This document shows positions 46,426-60,721 of a stretch of 64,000 nt of DNA, piece by piece. The stretch is from Mastigias papua (taxonomy: Eukaryota; Cnidaria; Scyphozoa; Rhizostomeae; Mastigiidae), in contig OZ025278.1 in assembly GCA_964019165.1 (NCBI GenBank), positions 12,526,786-12,590,785 on the forward strand, read 5' to 3'. Position 1 is the first letter of the stretch, and every line of letters starts with the position of its first letter. The notes under the pieces are model-generated. The model had not been told where the DNA came from. It saw only the letters and a program-made list of their open reading frames with translations, and did not search any database. Made by a program: the position numbers and the translations under genes.

Positions 46426-48507
46426 TCATACTGAAGTTATGAGATTATTGACTAGTAATGTGGATTTCCATCAAAATAAAACCCACTTAGTAACAACAAT
46501 TGCCCCCTGATCCTTCTTCTTAAATGGAAAGTCGTGCCCATTTCATTCTCTATTCTAACTAAAGAAAATGTCGATAAATGCAAGAGAAAATAAAACTCTA
46601 CCATGGCACCTGCGAATTCCTAGGAAAGGAGTTCTATTCGCTCACAAAACTGCAAGGAAACCTAAGAATAACAGAAAGAGTCCAAGACACTTTTGCTTTA
46701 TCTCAGAATCTTGTGCTGCATTCCGTGTGGAACTATGACCCTAAGTATGCTAGCTCTAAAAAGTCCCGCAGAAACCGTGAATGCTTAATCGCAACAACTT
46801 TCGGGTAGAAAAATCGCGCGAGTCCCCTTCAAATAAGAGGGTCTAGCCTACGTTCAATATTTTTTTGCGGAAATATCAGACAGCCACGCTAAAATAATGC
46901 GTTGCCGAGTTTAATAGTCGAAAACATTTACAAAGAAGAGCAGTATAAGGCAAACAAATGAGCGCAGAAAATCACACACTATTGACACGACAACCCACGG
47001 CCTTCGTTTGAAGATTCCCATACGAAGCAAACGTGCCCATAAGCAAATTGTCAATATTTCAGTGCTATATTGAAAAGGAAATATCTCGAACACAAAGTAC
47101 CTCAAGAAAACCATCATAAAGTACTAATGTACTAACCTTTTCCTCAAAATTCACAGATAGGAAGGAAAAGCTCTGATACTTCATCGAAGGACCACCACTA
47201 TAATTACAAAAAGCGAACAACTTGAGAGGATTTAAGTGAAACCACCTGCACTCAACACGAATTTAGCGACTGCTTGAATCTCTAGCTATACCAAACTATA
47301 GTTCCTATTTTATTAGGTACTGCCTACGTAGACAAAGTCGTCAGCTGCACACAGCAGCTGATCTGGTTCGATGGTGGCTTTGGAGATTGAATATTGTGCA
47401 AAACACTCAGTTCAACATTTCAAAACTCTGAGCAAGATTGAAAATCCAAAACTACTATAACAGCCATTTCTAGCTTCACAATCTGCAATTAGACCGAACA
47501 GGTTTATAAACAGAGACAGTAATTTATCAAATCAATTGGAAAATCTTCCATATTTTAAAAATGCTTTTCCATTTCTAGTCCAAAAACACAAGCCACAAAG
47601 GCTCAATCTAGATCTCTAGACAAAGCATCTACATCAGTGACAAAACAGAGAGAATCATTCCAACTAGAAAGGCCAATATCAGCTGCAATGATAAACTACC
47701 TCACTAAACCAGTGGTGCATTAATAGGGGCCTAGTCCCCCTTTCAAAGAGCATATGATAGTTTTGTGACTTCTAACTTGGAGCATGTATCAGCCCTCTAT
47801 TGTGACTTCAAGAAACTTCTACACTAATTATGTTTAACACGTGTATTACTTTATATGTATTTAAAGTTGAGTAGCTTGATTGAACTGTTGGGGATGGTCA
47901 CAGGTGCAGAATAGCCAATAGAAGTAACTCACAGCCAAAGTCCCCCTCTTAACTTCTTTGGACAGTACCTATGTTCATGAGATGCTAAAGCATTTTGGAT
48001 CCAACCTATATAAAGTTAAATTTCCCCATGCAATCTTAAGTGGGCAAAAATTCACTTGATAAAACACAAAAACTGACCAAAGAAGAATCCAAATTACTAT
48101 CAGTAATAATTACAAAAAATTGTACTGCAAAAATGGGATACTGCTATAAATTTCAGTGAAGCAAGTGTTGCCAAGAAACAACTGTTTCTTGAAACAGAGG
48201 TATTCCTTAGAAAATAGACAGCAAACAGAACTATATCATTAAATCTTCAACATGTTCCAAGGAAGTATGATTCTCAGATGACCAAAACAATAGTATGATA
48301 GTCTTCAATACATGCATGTATCCCAGCATGATTGGAGAATTACAAAACCCCCCTTTCAAATCAATTCCTTGTCTTCCCATGTCATTCTTAATCATTCTGT
48401 CTAAAACTTTTTAAATCTGTCTGATCCCATGAATCTGTAGCTTTAATTAAAAAAATAATTATAAGAAGTATGCTGTTTCTGCTTAAAAATTCACTGATAA
48501 CATAAAC

Positions 48508-48771
48508 CAGTGGTTCCCACAGTTTTCAAAATATTTGACAGAATCCTCTACAGTATCCTTCTTTTGAATCAGGGTCCCCTGGAGGGATGCATGCATATGT
48601 TATGATAGAAAAATTCCACAGGAAGCCAATATCAACAATGATACAGATCAATAAAGCAATGACTGGAACAAGTGACTGGAACCTTTTACAGTCCTATGAA
48701 ACCTTATGTGGCCGTCCTGAGATCTTTAATGGCCCCTTGGATGATCTTGGACTGCAGGTTAGGAACCACTG
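48508..48771. mobile_element. hAT-like miniature element
   Basis: 264 bases. Ends CAGTGGTTCCCAC and, inverted, CAGTGGTTCCTAA match the common hAT terminus CAGTGGTTCC. The 8-base flanks ACATAAAC and ACAAAAAT agree at 6 of 8 positions, consistent with an aged 8-bp target duplication. No transposase. Confidence 0.8.
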
Positions 48772-51026
48772 ACAAAAATTTGCAACTACTCTAAATTTGT
48801 TATCCTGAGCATCTTTACTAATCCTTTCCATTCCATCAAAGCAAACAAGTGCAGTCTTTTGACAAGAATTTATCTATAAGTATATTTAGACTTAACTTCC
48901 CTACCAGCAATCAAAAGTGATCAATTGATATCTAAACATATATACTTAAATCTTACTCTTTGGTCATTTCTCTTGAAGTAGTAAACATTGGCTTTCCTAA
49001 TGCATTGAGTAATTTTCTAGGCAATAGTGTTCATTTTGAAATACCAAGCTACTAGCTAGCTTAAGTGGAATCTTAATGTACCAGGCTATGCTACCAGGAA
49101 GGAGAAATCTAAGGGCTTAAAAACCAGCTCTACTATATAGTTTTTGCCATAAAAGACACTTGCTGCACTTTTTAATCAGGCACTATCATAAAGTTTTTAT
49201 CTTTTTCAGCTTACATCATGTTGCAGCGAGCACCAAACTACTGAATATTCTATTTTATCAATACTCTGTACAACACTCTATAAATAGCTTATTCATATAC
49301 ATGTTGTTTGTATACAAAACTGGTTTATAAGAAACTATTACTAGACTTGCCAAAAATTTAACACACTCTAGTACTATGCTCAAGAAAAATTGAGAAGCTA
49401 CACTATAGACCATTGATGGTGAACCATTTTGTCAATGGATGTTATAAGTCTCGATCTGTTTGATTTTGTTTGGAAAAGATCATAACTTGATCTTGATGTG
49501 CTTGAGCTCTTTTCATAATGATCAGCATTTACTGCTTGACTTCGAAACAATAAGGCCATTTTTGGTCCCAAAAATAGGAGATCACTTAAGCAACTGTTAG
49601 TACTAAAATGCAAAAGTTTTGTACTAACTTAAGAAACTTTTGGTACTAGGTGCCAATCAAAGTTTCTTATAAAAAACAGTATTCCACTTCTATAGCAAAG
49701 TGTTATTTCTAACATTCTTAATAACCCTGGAACACAACAATAAACCCTGCAATGCAGAATTCATTCTACCACTTTATGTTTCTCCGTATTTTCGCAATAT
49801 GAGGTAAGCTTATTGATGATGTGGTATGAGATTCATATTTAATTAATGAAAGTTGTTGATTGCTTTACAGAAAATGCCATCAGCACTATTTACATTAATA
49901 AACACATCTTTTTACTAGCTTATAAAACATAGTCTTTTCAAAGGCATATTATGGGTTCTAAATCTAGATGGGACTGAGTGTCAGAAAAATCTAGGTATGA
50001 GAAATGCTTGAAGTAAACACCGGCATTATTGTTGTGCTCAAATCCAAAGCAAACAAATGACAACTACTTGCTGATAAAGTATTTCAGTCACGGATTTATA
50101 TCACTTCTAGCTTACTATCTGCTTGTATTACAATTCATCCTAATCAAGTGGTAAGGTTTACTTCTTTTTTCAAAATATCATTGATAAGTCACTTACATAA
50201 TACTCTGGGCCTAACAGTAAAGCTGGTTAGACCGGAACTGTGCGTAGGGCAATTTGTGCGTGTCTTAAAGCACTCGCAAGCCCAGTATGAGCTCTACCAA
50301 ACGTAACATAGCGTGTACCTCAAATACAATGTCAAATAAATCGTATATTTACATCTAGAACTAAACATTTTCTTTTTCTGTTCTCAAGGCAAAAGTTAAC
50401 TGCATTATCGGAATATAGACGTCAAACCGTTCACATATTGCACATAGCACACTTTACGGGATCGTCAAAATATTTCAACCCTTAGTGGCCATATAGACAA
50501 TACTACACAAAAATATCGCAATTAATGAGGTAAGTCATAAAAAACAAGAAACAAACCTGGACTATAGAGGAATCTCTAGTAAAACTCAGTCCTATTGCAA
50601 AATGGCTGTCTTGAAAAACTCGTTCAGAACAGTCTTCCTTCTGTTTCCTCTACTCAGTAGTTACAAACTGTAGTAAACTTAATCTACAAAGTCGATAATA
50701 TTCTGGGGTTCTATTTTGGGGTAACTCTTGAAAAACTTTTAGCTAAATAACTAAGAAATTAAGCCTCGCTATTTCGTCTTCCGAGTTCTGAGTGACTATC
50801 GGCTACTTACAAAAGTTTGTTTGGATTGGATGGTTCTAGAGGAGCGGGGGAATGGGTCGAGAATTTTGAGTGTATTTCCTCTAATAAACGCCTAGGCCTC
50901 AAATAAACGGCAAAATCGAATACACGCCGCATTGCAAGCAAACTAGGTCATTCCAGATTGTGCATCTTGGATCTTAGCATTCAAAAATACAAGACTTTAA
51001 ATTGATCATCTTTGAGCTTGAGTAAT

Positions 51027-53328
<2,302 letters not shown>

Positions 53329-54577
53329 TGTATGTTTCATCTGCAAAGTACCATATGTTCCACTGCTGTTTTCGTATATGCTATCAGCTCCAATGGTATC
53401 TGAACTCGTTACCTAAAGCCATTGCAAGAAGACGAATGATTGTAATCCTTTCAGACATAGCGCAAAACAGGGCTCATTAGAAGTATATTATGCTGGCGAG
53501 CACGCCTCTGAGCTAAAATAGGATGATACATATGGCTAGATGTAGATAAATTGCAAAGCTGTCTTTTACTGGGTTCTCAGCTGGGCTAAGGGCTGTACCT
53601 ATGTAAGTAGGACAGGACTGAGAAGGAAGCCAGCTTGCAACTTACAGCCATTACCAAGGGACTAAACAGTGTTCAACACTGCAGTTTGTTTTCTAATTCA
53701 GCTATGCGTAAGTGGCTCAAAAAATGTTATATATAGGGGTGGATATGACAAAATGTCCCTAAGATAATGAGAAATGTGTTAGTACAACCCAGGAATCATT
53801 TTTGTTCCCAACAGATAAAGAGTAAAACGTGAAAGATTAATGTCTTGATGATTCTGTAAGAATTTTGAACACTACACGTATGGATTAGTTGATAGTAAAC
53901 CTGGGAGTTCTTTGTCTGATTTTGCTTAAAGCCGCAGATTCCACGATGATCATCACCAATTACATACATACATGCATACATACGGCCATGATTACTGATT
54001 AATGATATAGTTTTTAAAATCATAGTAGCAGTTTTATCAAAAGCAATCTTACAAACGGTTAAACATTTTACATTGTACAATTCTCAATGGCGGAGTATAC
54101 TTCGGCAATTCAAATGAAACATAGCCTAATGCGTGCAGTGTTCGTTGTAACAGTTTACACAAAGGAGTGAGGAAACACTTGCCTTTACGCTAATCAATTA
54201 ATTAGCGAGAGACTGTGATACTTCAACTACACTTTCTGCGAGAAAAATCTTAGTTACCGGGCTTAAAATCTAGAAAGTAACGTCGGTTTGTTGTAGAATG
54301 TAGGTTTGCAGTTAATTTTTTGAATGAATTAGGCATTGTTATTGCAAATGGGCTGCTATTAAGCAAAAATTGAAGCCTGGACTCCAATTGCGTCATTTGA
54401 GCTGTAGCTGCTCAGATTTCATTGGCTAGCACCGAAAACTGCCAGCGTGACTGAAGGGCCAGTCATCACAAAGGAAAGATAGGGGGGAAGGGAGCCAATG
54501 GTGTTTTGATATCATAAGTGGCTTCAAGTACTTCGTGGTGTATCGAATATTAGAACCCAATTTGTGTACTGGTAGAT

Positions 54578-55342
54578 ATGAGTTTGGACCATATGACAGG
54601 AGCTATTTCAGCTAGAAAGCTCAGACCAGAAGAGCACAGTAGTGAGGAAGATGTTCTCTTGGACAAGAACACAAACTATATTTGTAAGCGAAGCAAACCA
54701 TGGTACGCCCTACGCAAGAGGAAACCGAGCAAGTTCAAATCAGATTCGACAGTAGATTGCAAGGAGAAAGCACCTAACGGACAAGAGGATTCAAGTAAAG
54801 ATATTTCTGAAGAAGAGAATCGTTTACAGGGTAATCAAGAGAACTCGAACCCCTCCTCGAAGAAATGTTGGAGATCAAGATGTGGAAGGAAGCGTAAGTA
54901 CTTTGGGCAGGACTCGATAAGGCAAGGAGCGACAAAACGGGAGCGCAATAGGTTTAATATCATACAAGACGCATTTGAAGAATTGAGAAAAGTTATCCCT
55001 AAGGAACAGTACCCGAAAGAGGGAAAACTGTCGAAATTTGCCACTCTCAAGCTTGCAATAGCTTACATTTCTTTGTTGGGAAATGCTTTGGAAGCGGCAG
55101 AGAAAATGGACGACACGAACCACTGGTGTGCATTGAAGGTACAAGAGTGCGAGGATTCAGCTCAGAATGATAAGGCTCGCTATACAATGTCAAGACTAGA
55201 CGATGATGAACTTTTTACAGGGGATTTTACAGATATATTGCGCGCAGCTGAAGAGAACGAGAGCTTGGATTGGTACGAAGCGGTTATGAAGCATGGTCCT
55301 ATGGAATATTATGCTAATGCAAATACGTTTCTCATCAGATAA
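54578..55342 (+). CDS. bHLH transcription factor, single exon
   Basis: A 254-residue intronless protein with one basic helix-loop-helix domain at ~115-171: basic region RQGATKRERNRFNI, helix 1 IQDAFEELRKVIP, a short loop (KEQYPKEG), and helix 2 KLSKFATLKLAIAYISLLGNAL. The ER pair needed for E-box contact is present. LSK..TL.LAI.YI is typical of atonal/Twist/Fer-like group A factors that heterodimerise with E proteins; I cannot place it in a subfamily, and its basic region (T in place of the usual N) is divergent. The N-terminal 100 residues are basic and Ser/Glu-rich, probably disordered. The tail after residue ~195 is acidic with Trp/Tyr (ESLDWYEAVMKHG) and could be an activation segment. 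ATG at 54578; stop TAA at 55340. A CCAAT motif (GAGCCAATGG) lies ~85 bases upstream. Such factors usually specify cell fate, for example neural or secretory; the role here is unknown. Confidence 0.92.
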   Translation: MSLDHMTGAISARKLRPEEHSSEEDVLLDKNTNYICKRSKPWYALRKRKPSKFKSDSTVDCKEKAPNGQEDSSKDISEEENRLQGNQENSNPSSKKCWRSRCGRKRKYFGQDSIRQGATKRERNRFNIIQDAFEELRKVIPKEQYPKEGKLSKFATLKLAIAYISLLGNALEAAEKMDDTNHWCALKVQECEDSAQNDKARYTMSRLDDDELFTGDFTDILRAAEENESLDWYEAVMKHGPMEYYANANTFLIR

Positions 55343-57844
55343 TAGCGAAACGGATAAACGAGCTCTTAAATGAGTTCTTAGACGAGTTCTGAAGACTTGT
55401 TCATGTTGGGTAAGATGCATATACAATATATTTAATATCCTGCAGCAGTGTTGTGTAACTCCGAGGTCCCCTAAATAGCACTAGAATAGTATATATTGGA
55501 CTTACGAACCCATGTGCGGTTGAAATTTCAAAGGAATATATATCATATGCAAAGAACATACGAAGCATAGTAAGAATTGAGAAGATAGCGAAGATAATTG
55601 TATTACCAAACAAAGAATATGCTGTAAAGCATTGCGTAATATTTCATTCAAAATTTCAACAGATAAGCTTAAGCGATGAATTAACTTTCTTGAGGCTACT
55701 GTGCAACTCAGTGGAAGGAAGCTGTTTTAGGCCAGACAATATCAGGGGAGGTTTTCTATGCAGATTTATTGTAAAATAGCGCTCGGATCACCAACATTTG
55801 ATGCATTATTCAGAGCGATTTGGTCAAATTCAACTCTGTACAATACGTAGAATGTTTGATAACCTTTATTCATAGCAATTTATATTCACAGCAATGTTTG
55901 CAAGTAGTCGTGTCACTTTTTATAATTCCGTTTAGAAGCAAAGTACATGTCATGTATGTAGAATTTAAGAATTTTCTAAGATGTATAGTTTATTGTTCGA
56001 GAATTGCACTTGATAATGAATAGTGCCTTACTTCTTATTTGTCTTTTTCAACGATTCTTACTTCATGTGTCGTTTGGCTTTAACTTCCAGTCAACCAAGT
56101 TCAGTTCTCCACGGTGATATTGCAACTAGTCAGCAACTTATATCCTGGTTCACCAACCATTATGTACATTTCATAAAATAAACTCAAATATTTGGAAGTC
56201 AAGAAGTGCATTAGGTTTGGGAGCGGTAATTATTTATGTCCGGGGTGGGAACTGAAGAGAAAGTGCTATTTGCCCTTGAAAAAAGCTCACCCCACCATTT
56301 GCTTAAGTCAAATTCTCTTTACCCCACCGAAGGAAAACAGTAAAACAAGGCTGCATTTATGCTTAAATATGGTACATGTTTTTACACTACCTCTGTGTTT
56401 AAAAATGTTTCTACTAACCCACCTAATACAGGTAATTTTTTCTGTTACCCCATCATTTTCTCTTCAGTCCCCACCCAGGTCATTATTAATGACCGCTCCT
56501 TAGTCGAAAAACAAAACAGATCTCCATTCCAGGATCTGATTTCAGGTCACCAAGCACTGACGAAATGATGATAAAATTATAAAGGCCAAAGCCAATATAA
56601 CAAGATACTAAAAAAGATTGCAGGCTGTGTTTAAAGTAGTTGAAAGAGTTGACATCAAATCTATGAATTCCTTAAAAAGTTACAATTTTTGCCTTTCTGC
56701 TCATTGATTTACGTTTGCTACAAATCTTAGGCCCATTTGGTTAAACTGTGCCCAGGCGAAGAAACTTAGTCAGTCGGCTCCTGGTGACACGTTCGCAAAT
56801 GTAGGAAAGCAAATACGTCAAACAGAAACGAATATGAGGGAAGTGATCGAATGCAATGAAAACACTTTGTATATCGTATTTGGCGTGAGCGTTAAGTACA
56901 TGGACATACTGATCAATTTTCTACTTGAAAAAGAAAACTTCTTATGAGTTGAAATCAATTAGGTATTGGTTTCAGGTGCTAACCAACCGTCAAGAAATCA
57001 AATTGGTGCGTCAGCCTGCTTGTAATTTCACAGCAGATACCCTTATAGCTCAATTCTAAGTGAACAAGGTGTGGCCGAACGAATCATAGCAGCAAACAGG
57101 CTCGCACCTATAAAGAATACATGTCATGTTGATGGATTACGTAAGGGATGTATGGCTTACATGTGACTAAATTACATTTCACTCGTCTTGAAACCATAAA
57201 CTTAAGCTTAAAACATCCCTATAATTAGCCGAAGCTCAAAGAATAAGCTACCCACGATGTACAAACTTTTCAGGAATAATATCTCATCTTATGAGTTTTG
57301 CAACATACTGACCCTAAAGTGAGGTAATCAATGCTGCAAGGTACTCGGTGTAAAAGTCTGTTTTTGTCTACGTGTACAAGTTTCATGTAAGATGGATGTC
57401 GTCAACCTCAGCGTAGAAAAGTGAATTTTCTTTAAATTAGAATGGAGCATTTAACCGAAGTTCTTCCAAAGATAGCTTATATGCTCCTCGCTCATCATGG
57501 CCTCTAAAATAATCTTTGGATCATTTGGATCTTTGGATTATATCATTTAGCGAGCATCGTTTAAATCACGCGAGTGCATGCAATAGTGGTGCAAAATAGA
57601 ACTTCTCACACGTCATGCAACAGTGTGTGTTTTGCTTACCCAGAATGTCGAAATGCCTATCTAAAATGTGCGTGAACACAATAGATAATCTTTTCCATTG
57701 TAGCCGTTCTAAATCGGGAATATCTTATTTGCTATCTACAGTGTAACAACACCTTTACGAAAGAAAAGAAGTGCCCTATCTAATTTTGTATGCAACAAAT
57801 TTCGTAGATAGGAGCAGCTGAATATCTATATATCTATGTATGTA

Positions 57845-57854
<10 letters not shown>
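55343..57854. other. Downstream of the bHLH gene, no gene seen
   Basis: AT-rich, with only short frames lacking homology. Contains the first copy of a dispersed repeat (56989-57146). Confidence 0.55.
56989..57146. repeat. Dispersed repeat, copy 1 (long form)
   Basis: Begins GTCAAGAAATCAAATTGG and ends with ATGTTGATGGATTACGTA. It shares its head and its last ~70 bases with 58661-58755, but has ~62 extra bases between them. Direct orientation. Confidence 0.85.

Positions 57855-57932
<78 letters not shown>
57855..57932. repeat. (TA)n microsatellite with TG lead-in
   Basis: About 78 bases of TA, preceded by (TG)n from ~57838. It abuts the left arm of the palindrome at 57933. Confidence 0.97.
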
Positions 57933-57936
<4 letters not shown>

Positions 57937-58062
57937 TCAAGAAATAAAATCCCACGATTTCAAACATTTCAGCACAAGCCTACAAGCCTTCATCGGTAAT
58001 CCTCTACTAATGAAGGCTTGTGCAGAAACGTTTGAAATTGTTTAATTTTATTTCTTGAATTC
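57933..58062. mobile_element. Palindromic element with hammerhead-like cores (Penelope-type remnant?)
   Basis: Starts and ends with GAATTC. The outer arms (GAATTCAAGAAATAAAAT and its inverse), middle block (ATTTCAAAC) and inner block (ACAAGCCTTCAT / ATGAAGGCTTGT) all pair around a ~16-base loop. On the plus strand CTAATGA (58007-58013) is followed after a short GC/GC stem by GAAA (58025-58028). On the minus strand CCGATGA (57990-57996) is followed by GAAA (57970-57967). These resemble the hammerhead core CUGAUGA...GAAA, with one change in each. Hammerhead ribozymes are known in the terminal repeats of Penelope-like elements. No coding sequence. Confidence 0.55.
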
Positions 58063-58105
58063 TCTTTATACTTTGAAATTACTTGGCTGCTTGTAGTTTT
58101 TTGAC

Positions 58106-58351
<246 letters not shown>

Positions 58352-58660
58352 ATTTGCCGACAGAATGGGCGTGCTTGCCAAAAATGAATAATATTTGCTT
58401 AAATCTTAAATATTGTTCCATATGACAGCAAACTTTGTGCACTTATAAATCTGACAAGTTCAGACGTTATCCAGTTTCTCTACATCACCAATTTCTTCTT
58501 CTTGGACTACTAGAATATACAAAATGAAAAGAAATTGCAAATTGTAAGGGAATGGCAATTTTTGATTATTTGCCCACAGATTTTATGCCTTGGGGTGTGT
58601 CATCCTCATATCCCAATGTAGGAAGGGACCTGTTTCAAATCCCTACTCTTCACACATATG

Positions 58661-58755
58661 TCAAGAAGTCAAAATGGTGCGTCCGAACGAATCATAGCAG
58701 TAAATAGGCTCGCGCCTATGAAGAATACATGTCATGTTGATGGATTACGTACGGA
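58661..58755. repeat. Dispersed repeat, copy 2 (short form)
   Basis: 95 bases matching 56989-57146 without the ~62-base middle block, joining GGTGCGTC directly to CGAACGAATC. Confidence 0.85.
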
Positions 58756-59512
58756 ATACATGGGCATACGTTGCTGCTTTAGTCCATTCCATATATAGAT
58801 ATATATTATGTCCTGAAACAAATGTGACTAAGAAACATTAGTCCAAAGCTGTCTCAACATAATATTTTACTATGCAACAGGTATGTCTGCTTTCTTTCCT
58901 CTGCTGAGGAGGCAAGTTGCTCGATGTACCAGCCTTTAACGAAAAAGATAGTAAATTGTATCACAAAAATCCAGGACACCTTCTCTACTGCTATCATTTA
59001 TCAAATTAGAGTCGATATGTTGAAAGCTAATTGCATTCCACGTATGAGTTTAGCGATGGGTTTGATGACGGCTTGGTGACGCTACAAAGAGCGTCCAATT
59101 AATGAATAGTTCGATTTAACTTGACCATCTGTCGAAAATACACGCAAATACACAGTTGAACTACAATTGACAGTAGAGACGTTCTGAGAACGTCCTGTCT
59201 TGGAAAGAATTAGACACCCCAAACAAATGATACCTAGGGGTGTTTGAATTTTTTTTAGCTTGCTCAAACTAGCATCCATTTGGGTCTAAAACATTCCGCT
59301 GACATAAGATACTGTTGGGTATTAGGTTTCATAGATGAAGGGCTGTGATACACCACCTGCTTACGGCAACTAAGTACACACGCTTTCTATATAAGAAACA
59401 AACTTTTTGTCTTCACCCTGGATGCGTCCTAATATAGTGTCAAATCCAGCCGTAAATATTTCTATAAATTCTCCTTGAAATTTCTGAGGACGAATAGGGG
59501 ATTCAATGTGTC
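58756..59512. other. Non-coding stretch
   Basis: No gene or element recognised. A TACACACG...TATAAGAAAC sequence near 59373 weakly resembles the TACACG-family terminus. Confidence 0.4.
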
Positions 59513-59640
<128 letters not shown>

Positions 59641-59676
59641 TGAAGCTAAGGTGTCCTAACTAATTAATTTGTAGAC

Positions 59677-59912
59677 GAGTGGTTCCCAAACTGTGCTGCA
59701 CGGGCCTTCAGGAGACTGCGAAGGATTTTAGGAGACCGCGAGAGGTTGTTGCTGTTTGTTCGATTCATCTTTTTATTAGTCCGTATCACTGTCGATATTT
59801 GCTTTTCGTGAAAGCATATGTTCTATAACATATGTGTATCCCCTGTGTGGAGACCCTGATTAAAAGACATGCTGTAGGGGACAGTCATGCAAGATACTTT
59901 TGAGAACAACTG
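59677..59912. mobile_element. hAT-like miniature element
   Basis: Ends GAGTGGTTCCCAAA and, inverted, CAGTTGTTCTCAAA. They resemble the element at 48508-48771. No clear target duplication and no transposase. Confidence 0.55.
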
Positions 59913-60204
59913 TTATCAAAGAAAAAGATATTTAAGCACGACACTCTCAGGAGTTACTGAAATTGATTGAACAGTAACACACTCTCTACAACTTGTTCAA
60001 TTTTTCTGCGGATTTCAAGAAATACATTTAGAGCAAACACAGCTTCCATCACCAGAGCAATATTTATGAACTTCAAGTGCAACCTTGGCTCATGTTTCTG
60101 CCTTCCTATAGCTCTACTCTCGTCATAGTCACGTTCGCAGTATCGAATAGGCACGTTTCAAAATACTTCCTGTCAGCATCCAGGAGTAAGGAGCGCTTGT
60201 CGTG

Positions 60205-60328
60205 ATTGGTGCATTTGATTTGAATCGCATACAAACCATTCTATGATTGGCTGAGAGTACTGCAATTATAGAATCGCAAGCTCTAATTGACTGATGCTGT
60301 ATGGAGAAGTTAAATGTGATCAGCCAAT
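60205..60328. promoter_or_regulatory. Cluster of three CCAAT boxes
   Basis: ATTGG at 60205-60209 and 60246-60250, and CCAAT at 60324-60328. Such clusters mark promoters elsewhere in the window. A minus-strand open frame (59954-60154, RLHLKFINIALVMEAVFALNV) begins just downstream but has no ATG until residue ~36. It could be a first exon; I cannot identify a gene. Confidence 0.25.
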
Positions 60329-60424
60329 AATCAACGATTTGTAACTTAGCTGATATGAAATAGGCATAAAATTTTTAATGTGGTGACAATGTTGACGTTT
60401 TATATACTCGAGAGTGCCAGCCGA

Positions 60425-60569
60425 TCAAGCTTTCCGCACATCAAAATAATACCTGATCTTTTCAAAGCAATGGGTTTTCCTTAAGCCATAAAGGAATCCC
60501 TGGGCTTCATCAATACTTAAATTCCTTACGAAGGACAGCCTTTCGGTAAGGTTGATTTCAAGGGACCTT
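60425..60569 (-). CDS. Possible terminal exon of an unrecognised gene
   Basis: A minus-strand frame follows a good acceptor (CAGCTGTTGCAG) and reads 48 codons ending YYFDVRKA and TGA. The sequence (LTERLSFVRNLSIDEAQGFL) has natural-looking composition and regular helix character, unlike random frames nearby. No family recognised; upstream exons would lie at higher coordinates and are not found. Confidence 0.3.
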
Positions 60570-60721
60570 CTGCAACAGCTGATACAGTTGGCAAAAACAT
60601 CATGCATAATGTACGACCATAGGTACAGCAATAGCAAATGACAAACACAAAGATAACTCCAGATTTTATTTTCCAAAATTACTCTTGCAAATATTATAAT
60701 AGCGTATTGTAGATACTCCAC

